Assembly: GCA_027858855.1 (NCBI GenBank)
Contig: JAQIBV010000018.1
Coordinates: forward strand, 43,198-107,197
Length of the DNA stretch: 64,000 nt
Direction: 5' to 3'
Source of the DNA: Spirochaetota bacterium
GTDB lineage: Bacteria > Spirochaetota > UBA4802 > JAFGJZ01
Numbering within the stretch: position 1 is the first letter of the stretch; each line of letters opens with the position of its first letter. The notes under the pieces are model-generated. The model saw nothing but the letters and a program-made list of their open reading frames with translations. It was not told the DNA's origin and made no database searches. Below, in pieces: positions 25,648-34,488 of the stretch. The translations under genes and the position numbers were made by a program.

Positions 25648-26235
25648 ATGAAAGTTGTTCATGTATTAAAGCGGATTGAAACAATTGATCAAGATATAAA
25701 AGAGTTAAAAAAACTTGAGAAGTCCATTGCGTCGAATAAGTCGTTTTCTACGCCGATTTTTATTTCCATAGAGCAACAGATAAACCTGTTGCTTGACGAA
25801 CGTATTAAGCTGTTTAACCTCGAGATCACCAATCCTCCGCCAAAGCTCCTTGAAGCTGTTGGAGAAACCGAAGAGGAGTTTAAACCGCTCCTTAATAAAA
25901 AGAGTTCGAAGAAAACTACGAAAAAAAGCAGTCGAAAAAGTAGTTCTTCAGCAAAAAATACAAAATCGGCACGAAAGCCCTCGCTGGATGACGACGATGA
26001 TCTTCCGATGCCTATGTTGACACAAGATCAGATCGATGCGAAAATTGATACTATGAGTTCTGATTCGGAACATAAATCCGAGCTCGGAATTGATAAAGAG
26101 ACTCTTAATGATGATTCGGTAAAACTGCTGGATATCGCCCTTGACAAGGGCGTGGGTGGTGATGAAAATGCCTTGCCGAAAGAAAAAAAACGTGTTCGGT
26201 TTTTTAAGGACAATTTCCCGGGTGGCAACTATTAG
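25648..26235 (+). CDS. Lysine/serine-rich protein with acidic C-terminus (195 aa)
   Basis: The N-terminal 65 residues are a probable coiled coil (RIETIDQDIKELKKLEKSIAS; ISIEQQINLLLDERIKLFN). Residues about 80-115 are a lysine/serine-rich stretch (KKSSKKTTKKSSRKSSSSA) like the C-terminal tails of histone-H1-like bacterial proteins, followed by an acidic segment (SLDDDDDLPMPM) and a mixed tail. I recognise no family. A strong TGAGGAG ribosome-binding site precedes the ATG. It is followed by the GlgD-like gene after about 50 nt, so it may lead the operon. Function unknown; nucleic-acid or membrane contact by the basic tract is possible. Confidence 0.65.
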   Translation: MKVVHVLKRIETIDQDIKELKKLEKSIASNKSFSTPIFISIEQQINLLLDERIKLFNLEITNPPPKLLEAVGETEEEFKPLLNKKSSKKTTKKSSRKSSSSAKNTKSARKPSLDDDDDLPMPMLTQDQIDAKIDTMSSDSEHKSELGIDKETLNDDSVKLLDIALDKGVGGDENALPKEKKRVRFFKDNFPGGNY

Positions 26236-26284
26236 CTGTGCGGGAGTTCCTGCTGATTAAAACCGTACGAAATAAAGGTTGCCG

Positions 26285-27463
26285 ATGAATGATGCTACAA
26301 TAATTTCCTACCCGGGATATCATGACGATTACCTTCTGTCTTTGACCGGTCTGCGCTCCAGGTATATGGTACCCTTTGCCGGTCATTATCGGGTAGTCGA
26401 TTTTACCCTCAGGAACGCCTTTAAATGCAAGGCTCGGAATCTCCTTGTTTTCAGCAGAGTTAGTGATGACCTGGCATTTTACATTGATTCTCATCCCCTT
26501 GTAAAAAGTGACAAGACAACAACGGTAAAAACAGTTTTATCTGAGAAAACCGATGTCCGACTTATTTATGATCAGATTAAGAGTTCTCAGACCTCCTATT
26601 ACATACTTCACTGCGGAGATAACCCGGGATTCATTAATTTTAATAAGTTGTTTGCAAAGTATGAGTCCAAAAAAGTCAGCACTGTTCTGTTTAAGCTGAA
26701 AATAGGTGAAAAGGCCTCTTTGGCTTATACAATCCTGATTACTACACGTAAATTCCTTATGGTGGCTTTGAAAAAAGCTCTAAGTGATAATGTACAGTCT
26801 CCCAATGTTTTTGAAATGGTTGTAAATACTCTAATAAACAGGGGAGTGTTTAACTCGACCTTTAAGGCAACCTATTGGCCACTTCGTTCAGTACCGGATT
26901 ATTATGATTTTAATATGTTTCTATTTAAAGATCAGCCTAGCTTTAACCGTATTTATGAAGATCCATTGCTCCGTTCGGGTATAGTGCGTGACAATACAAC
27001 TCAAATCGGGCCTTTTGCAAAGATTACCCGCTCATATATTTCGGATGGATGCATACTGAATGGTACGATAGAAAATTCTATTATTTTCCCCGGTGTTATC
27101 GTAGCCGAACGAGCGGTAATTCGTGATTCGATTCTGCTTCCTTTTGTAGGTATCGGGCATCAGAGTGTGATACAGCGTTCAGTAGTTGATGAGTTTACTG
27201 ATTATAATCAGAGCGATGTTCTTTTTAATGTTTCTGAAAAGGTCAGAATCGGAACTGATGAGTTACAGTTGAAAAATAATGATTTTCCCCGCTCTATATA
27301 CAATTCGATTACACTCATTGGCAAAAACAGTATTATTCCCTCCAGTGTTCGGATTGGTGCCGCCTGTTATGTTGCAGCCGGTATATCCTCCACTGTTTTT
27401 AATGAAAAGAAGACTCTTTATGATGGTCTTTCAATCCTGCACCACTCGGTAACAGCAGAATGA
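26285..27463 (+). CDS. GlgC/GlgD-like nucleotidyltransferase-fold protein
   Basis: The 393-residue product resembles ADP-glucose pyrophosphorylase: VPFAGHYRVVDFTLRNAF near residue 38 matches the VPFGGKYRIIDFVLSN segment, YYILHCGDNPGFINFN matches the central DH-containing loop, and the C-terminal third is a left-handed beta-helix with hexapeptide repeats (SIIFPGVIVAERAVIRDSILLP...). The N-terminal GGxGTRLxPLT loop is absent and the PAVPFGG lysine is replaced, as in the non-catalytic GlgD subunit. No glgC is in the window. I chose the ATG at 26285, which has AAAGG upstream; an in-frame TTG lies 6 nt before. The end overlaps the PilZ gene by 4 nt. Confidence 0.78.
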   Translation: MNDATIISYPGYHDDYLLSLTGLRSRYMVPFAGHYRVVDFTLRNAFKCKARNLLVFSRVSDDLAFYIDSHPLVKSDKTTTVKTVLSEKTDVRLIYDQIKSSQTSYYILHCGDNPGFINFNKLFAKYESKKVSTVLFKLKIGEKASLAYTILITTRKFLMVALKKALSDNVQSPNVFEMVVNTLINRGVFNSTFKATYWPLRSVPDYYDFNMFLFKDQPSFNRIYEDPLLRSGIVRDNTTQIGPFAKITRSYISDGCILNGTIENSIIFPGVIVAERAVIRDSILLPFVGIGHQSVIQRSVVDEFTDYNQSDVLFNVSEKVRIGTDELQLKNNDFPRSIYNSITLIGKNSIIPSSVRIGAACYVAAGISSTVFNEKKTLYDGLSILHHSVTAE

Positions 27464-28593
27464 GTCGTAGTGTAAAAAACTCCCGACAATATCAGGCCTC
27501 CACCTCTGAAAAAAAAATAGCAGATCATATTAGTGAAAATAGTGATAATAGTGACTTATTTATAAAGCACAAGGGCGTGTCATATCCGGTGAGGTTACTC
27601 GGATATTCCGATCGAGAGCTTTCGATCGAAAGCCGGGTCAGGATAGCTGCACGTAATATTCGGTTTTACTGGAAAAACATCTATCACTGCGAACTTGGAT
27701 CGGAACTCGTGAATGAGCAGGTTGCTGAGGATGGGGTCTATAACTATACCTTTCTTGTACAGAATTTACTGATTCCACGTAAACAGAGGCGTGAACTGCG
27801 ATATAAAACCAGTAACGATAAGTGCAGGTTAGGTAAGGTAACAATTCCGGTTGTAAATGAGTCTCCTCAGTCAATTCTTCATAGTGACAACTATCAGTTA
27901 TGTAAAAACGAGATGCTAAAAAAACTGGAATTCTATGATTTTTTTCGCGTTTTTCCCTTCGAAAGCAGAGGAGCTCCGAGTGAGGTTGTCTTTTCGATGA
28001 TTTCCGGTACAATTCTTTATTTGAAAGATATATCACAGTATAATTCATTTGTTGAAAAAAACTCTAACTTCTTCGATGTTCATAAATCACTCAGAAGTCA
28101 TCTGCTAAACAGGCTAAAAACGCTTAATCTTAGGTATCATTCGCTTCTAGTGCGCCCTTTCGACTATGTGACCATTACTGGGTCGCAGTTTACACTTGCC
28201 TATTTTGTGGTTGCCCGGTCTGATACCGAGATAACAAATGAAGATATACTCTATCTGGATCAGGTTTCACATGACTTTTTTCTTTCTCTGCAAAGTACTA
28301 TTCATAAAACTGTACGTTGCAGAGGGCGAATAGAGAATCTTTCGGTTACCGGTGCTCGTGTCTTTTTTGAAAAGGGCAGGGTAAGTGAGAGCCTTAAGCT
28401 CTCTTCAGAATTGAGTATCGTTTTCAGTGTGATCGGAGTTGCTGATATTGTTATTTCTGGAGAGGTTGTATATCTTGAAAGAAGGAAGACGGGGGTTGTT
28501 ATAGGGTTTGCTTTTAGAAACTCTCCGTTTGGCAGCCGTCTTAATAAGTTTTTATATGAGGCTATACAGAAGCAGGAGTTATCGATATATTAA
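27460..28593 (+). CDS. PilZ-domain protein (c-di-GMP receptor candidate)
   Basis: The 377-residue protein ends in a PilZ domain: R286-x3-R290 (RCRGR) followed by N293-L-S-V-T-G298 matches the RxxxR and (D/N)xSxxG motif that binds c-di-GMP, then GEVVYLERR..GVVIGFAF. The long N-terminal part (residues 1-280) has no domain I can name, though the size and PilZ tail recall DUF1577-type proteins described in Leptospira. The ATG overlaps the stop of the GlgD-like gene (ATGA), indicating translational coupling. A diguanylate cyclase elsewhere in the window (54072-55157) could supply the ligand. Confidence 0.85.
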   Translation: MSRSVKNSRQYQASTSEKKIADHISENSDNSDLFIKHKGVSYPVRLLGYSDRELSIESRVRIAARNIRFYWKNIYHCELGSELVNEQVAEDGVYNYTFLVQNLLIPRKQRRELRYKTSNDKCRLGKVTIPVVNESPQSILHSDNYQLCKNEMLKKLEFYDFFRVFPFESRGAPSEVVFSMISGTILYLKDISQYNSFVEKNSNFFDVHKSLRSHLLNRLKTLNLRYHSLLVRPFDYVTITGSQFTLAYFVVARSDTEITNEDILYLDQVSHDFFLSLQSTIHKTVRCRGRIENLSVTGARVFFEKGRVSESLKLSSELSIVFSVIGVADIVISGEVVYLERRKTGVVIGFAFRNSPFGSRLNKFLYEAIQKQELSIY

Positions 28594-28660
28594 GGAATAT
28601 CGCTGATTCTTTAGCACTCTTTTGAGTAGACCTTTTTACGAATAGATTCGGGAGAATAAC

Positions 28661-30310
28661 ATGTCTCTGTTGATGAAAAAACTTAGTAGTTTTATCGTCT
28701 TGGGTGTAAGCTGTTGTCTGGTTTTCCCAGGTTTGCTATGTGCACGAGAAATTGCTGTAATGCCCTATCTTGTAGAGACGACAAGCGCAGCTGCTGCTGA
28801 AAATATTGATTTTGAGTATGCTTCATTGTTGGGTGTTGCCGCTGTTGTTGAAAAAGGGCTCTCTTTTTATAGTATGGAGCAGTTAAAACGTGATTTCAAG
28901 GCTACTGGTATTAATCCGCGAGCTGTGCTAACTGAGGATGACATGCAACTTTTGGCCAGGCGGCGAATGCTAAGATATATTGCGGCCGGAACTATCTATA
29001 AGACATCTAAGGGGTATATAGCCAAAACAGTACTTTACGACGGTGTTTCAAATCGAATAATTGCAAAAAGTTCGGTTTCAGGCTCAACCCTGTTTGATAC
29101 TGCTCAAAAGGATATTCGAGAATTATTTCTTTATACCAATAACTCACAGTCTTCAGCCGGTGAGACTGCTCAGGTTGAGTCTGTTCTGCTCCTTGATCTG
29201 TCGTATAATATGAACCGTGAGCGTGCTACACTTGTTGATTCTCTTAAAAGTCATTATGAGTCACTCTTTCGCTCGTATCCGGGAAGCCGTCTTCACTGTG
29301 TTCTGTTTAATACACGGATTAAACCCTCTGTAAAAACTTTCACCACCTCTGGCTCGCTTAATGTGTTTCTTGATTCCCTGAATTTCAATGCCGGTAATAA
29401 CGATGACTCTATTTCTTCGGCTCTTGGCTCTGTTATTGGCGATATAATATTAAAAAAAGGTTCATCGCGCTATCTATTGATGCCGATTAACTCAAATCTG
29501 AAGAAGAGTTCTCTTCTTGTACGATTTGGTAATCGAGCTGCTTCTAAAAAGATTATGGTGTTTCCAATGCTGGGTGCCAGGATGGACAGCACGAATACAG
29601 CAGCTTTCCGGTCGTTAGGGGAGCGAACAGGTGGCGCTGCCCACTCCCTGTTGTATCATCAGGTGTTTTTTGACAAAGAGGCAAAGGATTTTCACCTTTT
29701 TATGCGTTCGGGTCGGCTCTATTATTCTGAACGTCCCTATCCGGAGTGGAATAGGCAGTTTCGCAGCTCTGAGGTTAAGCAAAAGCTGGATGTTCCGGCA
29801 GATGTTACGCCATACGCGTTGGAAAAGTATTATCGTGATGGTCTTAGTCGGGTTGTAATTAAGAGTGAGCCTCTTGAGGTGAATTTCAATTCTGTATGTT
29901 CAGATGTTTTTAACAAATTTAACTCAACACTTGGAAGACGAGGGTATAAACAGATTATCGCCCGGGTCATGTTCTCATCGTTAAAAGGGTCGGTCTGGGC
30001 AGGCATTAATGATCAACAGACCCTTGTTCAACTACAGAAGATGCAGAGGGCTGGAACATTTAGTCCAATTGGTGTCCGCTTGCAGGTTGACAGCTCGTCG
30101 GTTTATGGTTATAGCCTGAATCCGGGGGCATATGTTTTTTCAATACCCTCTGACTCTGTGCCAGAAACACTAAGGGTTGATCTGTCAGAGCTTTTGTCAG
30201 ATCCTCGCAGATATAGCGAAAAGGGATTTCTTGATCCTCCCTTATGGTTTATAAATGTAAAAGTTGAGCGTATCGAGGTTCAAAAGGGGGCGGGGGATGT
30301 ACGCTCTTGA
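28661..30310 (+). CDS. Exported TolB/VWA-like protein of unknown function
   Basis: The 549-residue product has a signal peptide (cut near LLCAREIAV). Residues 25-165 look like a TolB N-terminal or CsgG-like nucleotide-fold domain (IAVMPYLVE... RRRMLRYIAAGTIYKTSKGYIAKTVLYD). Residues about 175-330 contain LLLDLSYNMNRERATLVDSL, a D-x-S-x-x-M start reminiscent of a von Willebrand A metal site, and a following parallel beta pattern (RLHCVLFNTRI...SRYLLMPIN). The rest is unrecognised. It is the first of two TolB-like envelope genes, 143 nt from the next, with GGGAGAATAAC just before the ATG. Confidence 0.6.
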   Translation: MSLLMKKLSSFIVLGVSCCLVFPGLLCAREIAVMPYLVETTSAAAAENIDFEYASLLGVAAVVEKGLSFYSMEQLKRDFKATGINPRAVLTEDDMQLLARRRMLRYIAAGTIYKTSKGYIAKTVLYDGVSNRIIAKSSVSGSTLFDTAQKDIRELFLYTNNSQSSAGETAQVESVLLLDLSYNMNRERATLVDSLKSHYESLFRSYPGSRLHCVLFNTRIKPSVKTFTTSGSLNVFLDSLNFNAGNNDDSISSALGSVIGDIILKKGSSRYLLMPINSNLKKSSLLVRFGNRAASKKIMVFPMLGARMDSTNTAAFRSLGERTGGAAHSLLYHQVFFDKEAKDFHLFMRSGRLYYSERPYPEWNRQFRSSEVKQKLDVPADVTPYALEKYYRDGLSRVVIKSEPLEVNFNSVCSDVFNKFNSTLGRRGYKQIIARVMFSSLKGSVWAGINDQQTLVQLQKMQRAGTFSPIGVRLQVDSSSVYGYSLNPGAYVFSIPSDSVPETLRVDLSELLSDPRRYSEKGFLDPPLWFINVKVERIEVQKGAGDVRS

Positions 30311-30453
30311 TTTCGGAATAAAAAGAAGCTGCTAAGCCTATTAATTAGCTTTATAACTGTATGTATTATGCTGAAGAGTTTAAAATGCCGGTAATTACTA
30401 ATATTATCGACAAAGTCATAATTGTGTGGTAGAATAGATTGAGGTTGGTAAAC

Positions 30454-31698
30454 ATGAAATATATATTTTCTATTATAGTTGCAATTGCCTTGGTTTCACC
30501 TCTGTGCGCACAGACCCGGCAGACCGTTGTAATAGCGGATTTCAAGAATGTCAGTGATCGGTCTTCAGCTGCACACTATGCGACCATTGTCCCTGATAAT
30601 ATTAGAACAGAAATTGACAGAACCGGTTTTTATACAGTAAAAAGAGTAGGTCTTTTGACGGGTTCTGTCTCGGATACAGGTAACGTGGCGCGTGTTGCGG
30701 GTCGAGCCGGTGCTGATTTTATGATTACCGGTGAGTATCGGGTAAAAGGTAATTCGGTCGGTGTGTCAGCTTATCTTTATATTCGTGAAAAAAATGAGAT
30801 TGTTACGATTTCAATGGAGCCGAAGAGAGTCGGCGTCTTTTTGAATGAAATTATAGATAATGTATCGATTAAGTTAAGTTTCGAATTGCAGAAGTATCGA
30901 GATCGATCAGAAACTATCCCTAAGATAGAGCTTTCCTCTTCGGGGTTCGGTTATTATGCAGACCTTATTTTGACACCACATCAACCGGGAGTGCCTGTAT
31001 ATTATACTCTTGATGGTAGCGTCCCCGGAGTAACAAGCGGCAGACGCTATGGTGGTAGCCCTATAACACTTTACGACCATACTGTAGTCAAAGCGGTTTC
31101 TCTTGGCGAAGATGGTATTCCGTCCGACGTTGCGGTAAAAAAATATCTCCCGCCATTTTCTGTTAATATGTTTGAGGTCCGTTTTCTGTATGGATATATG
31201 CAGTTTATTGACACCCACAGCGGTGATGTTGACTCTATTCTAACAAGTAATGCGGCATCTGTTGTTCCGGTTTTTTATCTTGGTGCATTTAACTCGCTAA
31301 AAAAGACTCCCTTAATACGAAATGTCGGGTTGGGAGGCTGGTTCGATTTTGCCAGTGCTGACCTCAAAGATGGATATCAATATAAAATGCAGGGTATGAG
31401 CGGCGGTCTATTTTTTAAGTTTTACCCTTTTTCGAACTTCACACTCGAGATTCCAGTAACTGCTGGTATGATGAATATTTCCGTTGTAGAAAAGAGTGAA
31501 TTTTATGATGGAATGTTTACAAAACCGGATGATACCATTGCGTCAGATTCTGATATATATGTAAATACAGGTTTTATGGGCTCATTTATCTTTTCTCACT
31601 TTCAACTCACCACATCGTGTACTATGCGTTATGTTCTTACTGATGGTGATCACATGAAAATTCTTGTCTATCAGGCCGGTGCCGGTTTCGGGTTTTAA
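30454..31698 (+). CDS. TolB-like protein with chitobiase C-terminal-type domain and outer-membrane barrel
   Basis: The 414-residue product has a signal peptide (cut near LCAQ), a TolB/CsgG-like domain (VVIADFKNVSDRSSAAHYAT ... GRAGADFMITGEYRVKGNS, residues about 25-150), a CHB_HEX_C-type domain (VPVYYTLDGSVPGVTSGRRY .. ITLYDHTVVKAVSLGED, residues about 165-235) and a C-terminal strand-rich region ending QAGAGFGF, consistent with an outer-membrane beta-barrel. The CHB_HEX_C module is found as a carbohydrate-like side domain in spirochaete and other proteins. I chose the ATG at 30454 with GAGG upstream; an in-frame TTG lies 15 nt earlier. Confidence 0.72.
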   Translation: MKYIFSIIVAIALVSPLCAQTRQTVVIADFKNVSDRSSAAHYATIVPDNIRTEIDRTGFYTVKRVGLLTGSVSDTGNVARVAGRAGADFMITGEYRVKGNSVGVSAYLYIREKNEIVTISMEPKRVGVFLNEIIDNVSIKLSFELQKYRDRSETIPKIELSSSGFGYYADLILTPHQPGVPVYYTLDGSVPGVTSGRRYGGSPITLYDHTVVKAVSLGEDGIPSDVAVKKYLPPFSVNMFEVRFLYGYMQFIDTHSGDVDSILTSNAASVVPVFYLGAFNSLKKTPLIRNVGLGGWFDFASADLKDGYQYKMQGMSGGLFFKFYPFSNFTLEIPVTAGMMNISVVEKSEFYDGMFTKPDDTIASDSDIYVNTGFMGSFIFSHFQLTTSCTMRYVLTDGDHMKILVYQAGAGFGF

Positions 31699-31699
31699 A

Positions 31700-32434
31700 A
31701 TGCTGCTTTTCGATTGTGGAAACAGCTCTGTTGCTGCAGCTGTGAGCAAAACTGATAAATCAGTTTCGCATCTGGATAAATTCTATTATAAAGAGGCTGC
31801 TTTTCTTAATGATTTGACCTCTTATATAGAAGATTTCGGGATTAAAGAGGCTGTTTTTTGTTCAGTAGTACCCGGAGTTACAGAGATTCTAACATCGATT
31901 TTTCATGAAAAGGGGATCGTGCATTATCAGTTTAGAGCTGAAAAGAGCGGTATTGTCTCTCATTATCGTTTTCCGGGAGACGATCGTATTCTTTTCGCAT
32001 ATGCCGTTAAGAACCTCTACCCTGGTCGCGCGGCTGCTCTTATTGATGCCGGTTCGGCCCTTACCGTTGACTATCTTTCTTCTGATGGAGAATTTTTAGG
32101 TGGTTTTCTGATGCCCGGGGTACAGTCGGCTTTTGACTCTCTTTCGGATGTTGCTCCTGTTCTTGCCGGCTATTCTTTGGAGAAGAGACTCTCTTTTGGT
32201 GCTGATACAAAAAGCAGCATACAGTCTGGTTTTACATCTCTCTTTGCAGGTGGAATAAAGGAGGCGATCAGAATTGTTCGAGATGCTTCAAAAGAGGATC
32301 TCTTGATACTAGTTACAGGAGGGGATGGTCTGTATATTGCCTCTCTTCTTGAAGAACAATCTGTATCTATCGAGCCGGATATACTGCTTAAAGGTCTGGT
32401 TATGTATGGGCTTAAAAAAAAGCTTGCAAAATAG
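31700..32434 (+). CDS. coaX: Type III pantothenate kinase
   Basis: The 244-residue protein should phosphorylate pantothenate in the first step of CoA synthesis. It starts MLLFDCGNSSVAAAV (the DxGN phosphate motif), has CSVVPGV and the catalytic-region AALIDAGSALTVDYLSSDGEFLGGFLMPG, and ends with ILVTGGDGLYI, all features of the acetate/sugar kinase-like CoaX fold. A start at 31700, one base after the previous stop, leaves no overlap. Its length is normal for the family. A strong terminator follows, so it closes the unit before rimP. Confidence 0.92.
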   Translation: MLLFDCGNSSVAAAVSKTDKSVSHLDKFYYKEAAFLNDLTSYIEDFGIKEAVFCSVVPGVTEILTSIFHEKGIVHYQFRAEKSGIVSHYRFPGDDRILFAYAVKNLYPGRAAALIDAGSALTVDYLSSDGEFLGGFLMPGVQSAFDSLSDVAPVLAGYSLEKRLSFGADTKSSIQSGFTSLFAGGIKEAIRIVRDASKEDLLILVTGGDGLYIASLLEEQSVSIEPDILLKGLVMYGLKKKLAK

Positions 32435-32463
32435 GGTGTTGTGCCGATAGTTGTCTTGTAATG

Positions 32464-32492
32464 TTAAGAGTGGGTTCCCGCTCTTTTTTTAT
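32464..32492 (+). terminator. Rho-independent terminator after coaX
   Basis: AGAGTGGG pairs with CCCGCTCT (one T-G pair) around a 2-nt loop, followed by seven T residues. It separates coaX from the rimP-nusA cluster. Confidence 0.88.
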
Positions 32493-32636
32493 TAGCAGGA
32501 TGATACGTAAAACGTAAACTCCTGTATAAAACAGGCTGCTTGTACTTTTTTAGCTATGTAAGACAGCACCGTAATTATCCATCAGGAAGGCTGTGTACCG
32601 CGAGGTCACTTTGCTGCCCTTTATCAGGTTTATGGT

Positions 32637-33083
32637 TTGGTTCAGAATAAAAAAGACCTCATTACGTCACTTGCCGCGCAGACTGCACTTCGATGTGGAT
32701 TTGAAATTTACGATATAATTGTTCAGTTTCGTAAAGGATTTACCAGGGTTGATATTCGGATAGATAATGGCAATATAGTATCACATAGTGATTGTTCCGG
32801 ATACAGCAGGGAGTTTTCCCGTGATCTTGAGGAGCAGGGACTGGATAGTGATGTTGTTGTTGAGGTCTCTTCGCCCGGGTTAAAACGAAAAATCCGTAAC
32901 AGGGAAGAGTGGATTCGTTTTGTCGAAGCTCCTGTGAAGGTCACCTATATGGTCGATGATAGTTTTTCGACGGTTAAGGGGTTTCTTAGTGAAGTTTCTG
33001 AAGAATCGGTTGTTGTAACAGAAGATAAAAAAGCGTATGTTATTCGGTTTGATACGATAAAACATGCTAATCTTGATTATTGA
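32637..33083 (+). CDS. rimP: Ribosome maturation factor RimP
   Basis: The 148-residue protein is needed for 30S assembly. It has the two-domain RimP order: an N-terminal alpha/beta domain with ALRCGFEIYDIIVQFRKG and VDIRIDN, the motif HSDCSGYSREFSRDLEEQ, VVVEVSSPGLKRKI (the family signature), and a C-terminal small barrel (VTYMVDDSFSTVKGFL). The first usable start in frame is a TTG at 32637, and the frame is open a further 75 nt upstream without ATG or GTG, so the true start could differ. It leads the rimP-nusA-infB-rbfA-truB cluster. Confidence 0.92.
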   Translation: MVQNKKDLITSLAAQTALRCGFEIYDIIVQFRKGFTRVDIRIDNGNIVSHSDCSGYSREFSRDLEEQGLDSDVVVEVSSPGLKRKIRNREEWIRFVEAPVKVTYMVDDSFSTVKGFLSEVSEESVVVTEDKKAYVIRFDTIKHANLDY

Positions 33084-33097
33084 AGGTCATAGAAAAG

Positions 33098-34456
33098 ATG
33101 AGTGTTAACTTTTTTGAAGCGTTGCATCAGATAGCAACCGAGAAAAAAATTTCCGGAGATGAGTTGGAGCAGATAGTTGAAGCTTCAATGGTTTCGGCTT
33201 ATAAAAAACAGTTCGGGGCAACTGATAACATGCGTGTTATTTTTGATCGGGATACCAAGGTTATTGCTATTGCCTCTCTGAAATTGGTTGTGCGCAAACC
33301 CAGGGATGCTGGTGAAGAGGTTGCTCTCGATGTTGCGAGGGAAGTAAAGCCTAATGTGGAAATTGGTGATAGTATAGAGATTCAGGATGATCCGTTTAAG
33401 TTATTCGGAAGAATCGCGACTCAGACGGCAAAACAGGTTATAGTCCAGCGTATAAAAGAGGCTGAAAAAAATATAATTTTCGAAGAATTTAAAGCAAAAG
33501 AGGGTGAGTTGCTGAACGGCTTTATGCAGAGGCGTTCTAACAACACAATCTTTGTGGATATCGGGCATGGTGGCGTTGAGGGTATACTTCCCCGTCGGGA
33601 GCAGTCGCCTCTGGAACACTACAAAGAGGGTGATCGTATTAAAGCTCTTGTCTTTAAGGTAGACCAGAAAACGAAGGGACCTAATATCATTTTGACTCGG
33701 GTTCAGCCAAAATTTGTTGAAGAGCTTTTTAAAATGGAAATTCCGGAGGTGTATGACGGAATTGTTGAGATAAAGGCTGTTGTACGCGAACCTGGAATGC
33801 GGACAAAAGTTGCAGTAAGTAGTTATGACCGTGATATTGATGCTGTTGGAGCCTGTGTTGGTATGAAAGGCAGCAGAATTCAGGCCATAGTACGTGAGTT
33901 GGAGGGTGAAAAGATAGATATTATCGAGTACTCCTCAGAAAAACGAGTTTTAGCGGAAAATGCTTTGACGCCTGCACGGGTCAATGAAGTCTATGAAACA
34001 AGAGATGGTGATCTTTTGGCTGTTGTAACAGCTGATCAGTATAATCTTGCTGTTGGTCGTGCAGGACATAATGTTCGACTGGCGTCGCGTTTATGTGGTT
34101 TTGAAGTACGGGTAAAAACTGATGAGCAGTATCGCGAAATGGTTGAATCTGATGATCCATTATTGATGTCGAATCAGCTCTTTTCTGAGCCTGTTGACGA
34201 TGAAACATCACTTACAGAGCTTGATCTTGAACCCCGTACTATTGAACTTCTTGAAAAGGGTGGAATTTTCTCTGTAGAAGAGCTTGTTGAAAGTACTATT
34301 GATGATGTTATGAATATTGATGGTATTGGAGAGAAGACTGCACGACGAATTTTCGAAATACTTGCAGAAGTTGTTGATTTTGACGAAGAAGACGAAGAAG
34401 ACGACGAAGATGAAGACGAAGATGTGGTTGTAGGAGAAGGTGAAGCCGGCGAATAA
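33098..34456 (+). CDS. nusA: Transcription termination/antitermination protein NusA
   Basis: The 452-residue RNA-polymerase-associated factor controls pausing, termination and antitermination. The order is an N-terminal RNAP-binding domain (residues 1-120), an S1 domain near 130-200 (RRSNNTIFVDIGHGGVEGIL), KH1 and KH2 (VGACVGMKGSRIQAI and YNLAVGRAGHNVRLA), and a C-terminal helix-hairpin-helix of the RPA14-like type (MNIDGIGEKTARRIF). The end is an acidic tail rich in Asp and Glu (positions about 34376-34440). I chose the ATG at 33098; a TTG lies 18 nt upstream. Confidence 0.96.
   Translation: MSVNFFEALHQIATEKKISGDELEQIVEASMVSAYKKQFGATDNMRVIFDRDTKVIAIASLKLVVRKPRDAGEEVALDVAREVKPNVEIGDSIEIQDDPFKLFGRIATQTAKQVIVQRIKEAEKNIIFEEFKAKEGELLNGFMQRRSNNTIFVDIGHGGVEGILPRREQSPLEHYKEGDRIKALVFKVDQKTKGPNIILTRVQPKFVEELFKMEIPEVYDGIVEIKAVVREPGMRTKVAVSSYDRDIDAVGACVGMKGSRIQAIVRELEGEKIDIIEYSSEKRVLAENALTPARVNEVYETRDGDLLAVVTADQYNLAVGRAGHNVRLASRLCGFEVRVKTDEQYREMVESDDPLLMSNQLFSEPVDDETSLTELDLEPRTIELLEKGGIFSVEELVESTIDDVMNIDGIGEKTARRIFEILAEVVDFDEEDEEDDEDEDEDVVVGEGEAGE
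34376..34440 (+). repeat. GAA/GAC low-complexity stretch in the nusA 3' end
   Basis: GAAGAC-type trinucleotides repeat imperfectly and code for an acidic run of about 18 Asp/Glu residues at the NusA C-terminus. Such tracts can gain or lose codons by slipped-strand mispairing. Confidence 0.7.
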
Positions 34457-34488
34457 ACCTCATTTTATAGATAATAATAAGGAATTAC

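Noticed and set aside
29631..29858. 75-codon frame inside the TolB/VWA-like gene
   Set aside because: Overlaps a longer gene on the same strand in another frame, with no ribosome-binding site or domain.
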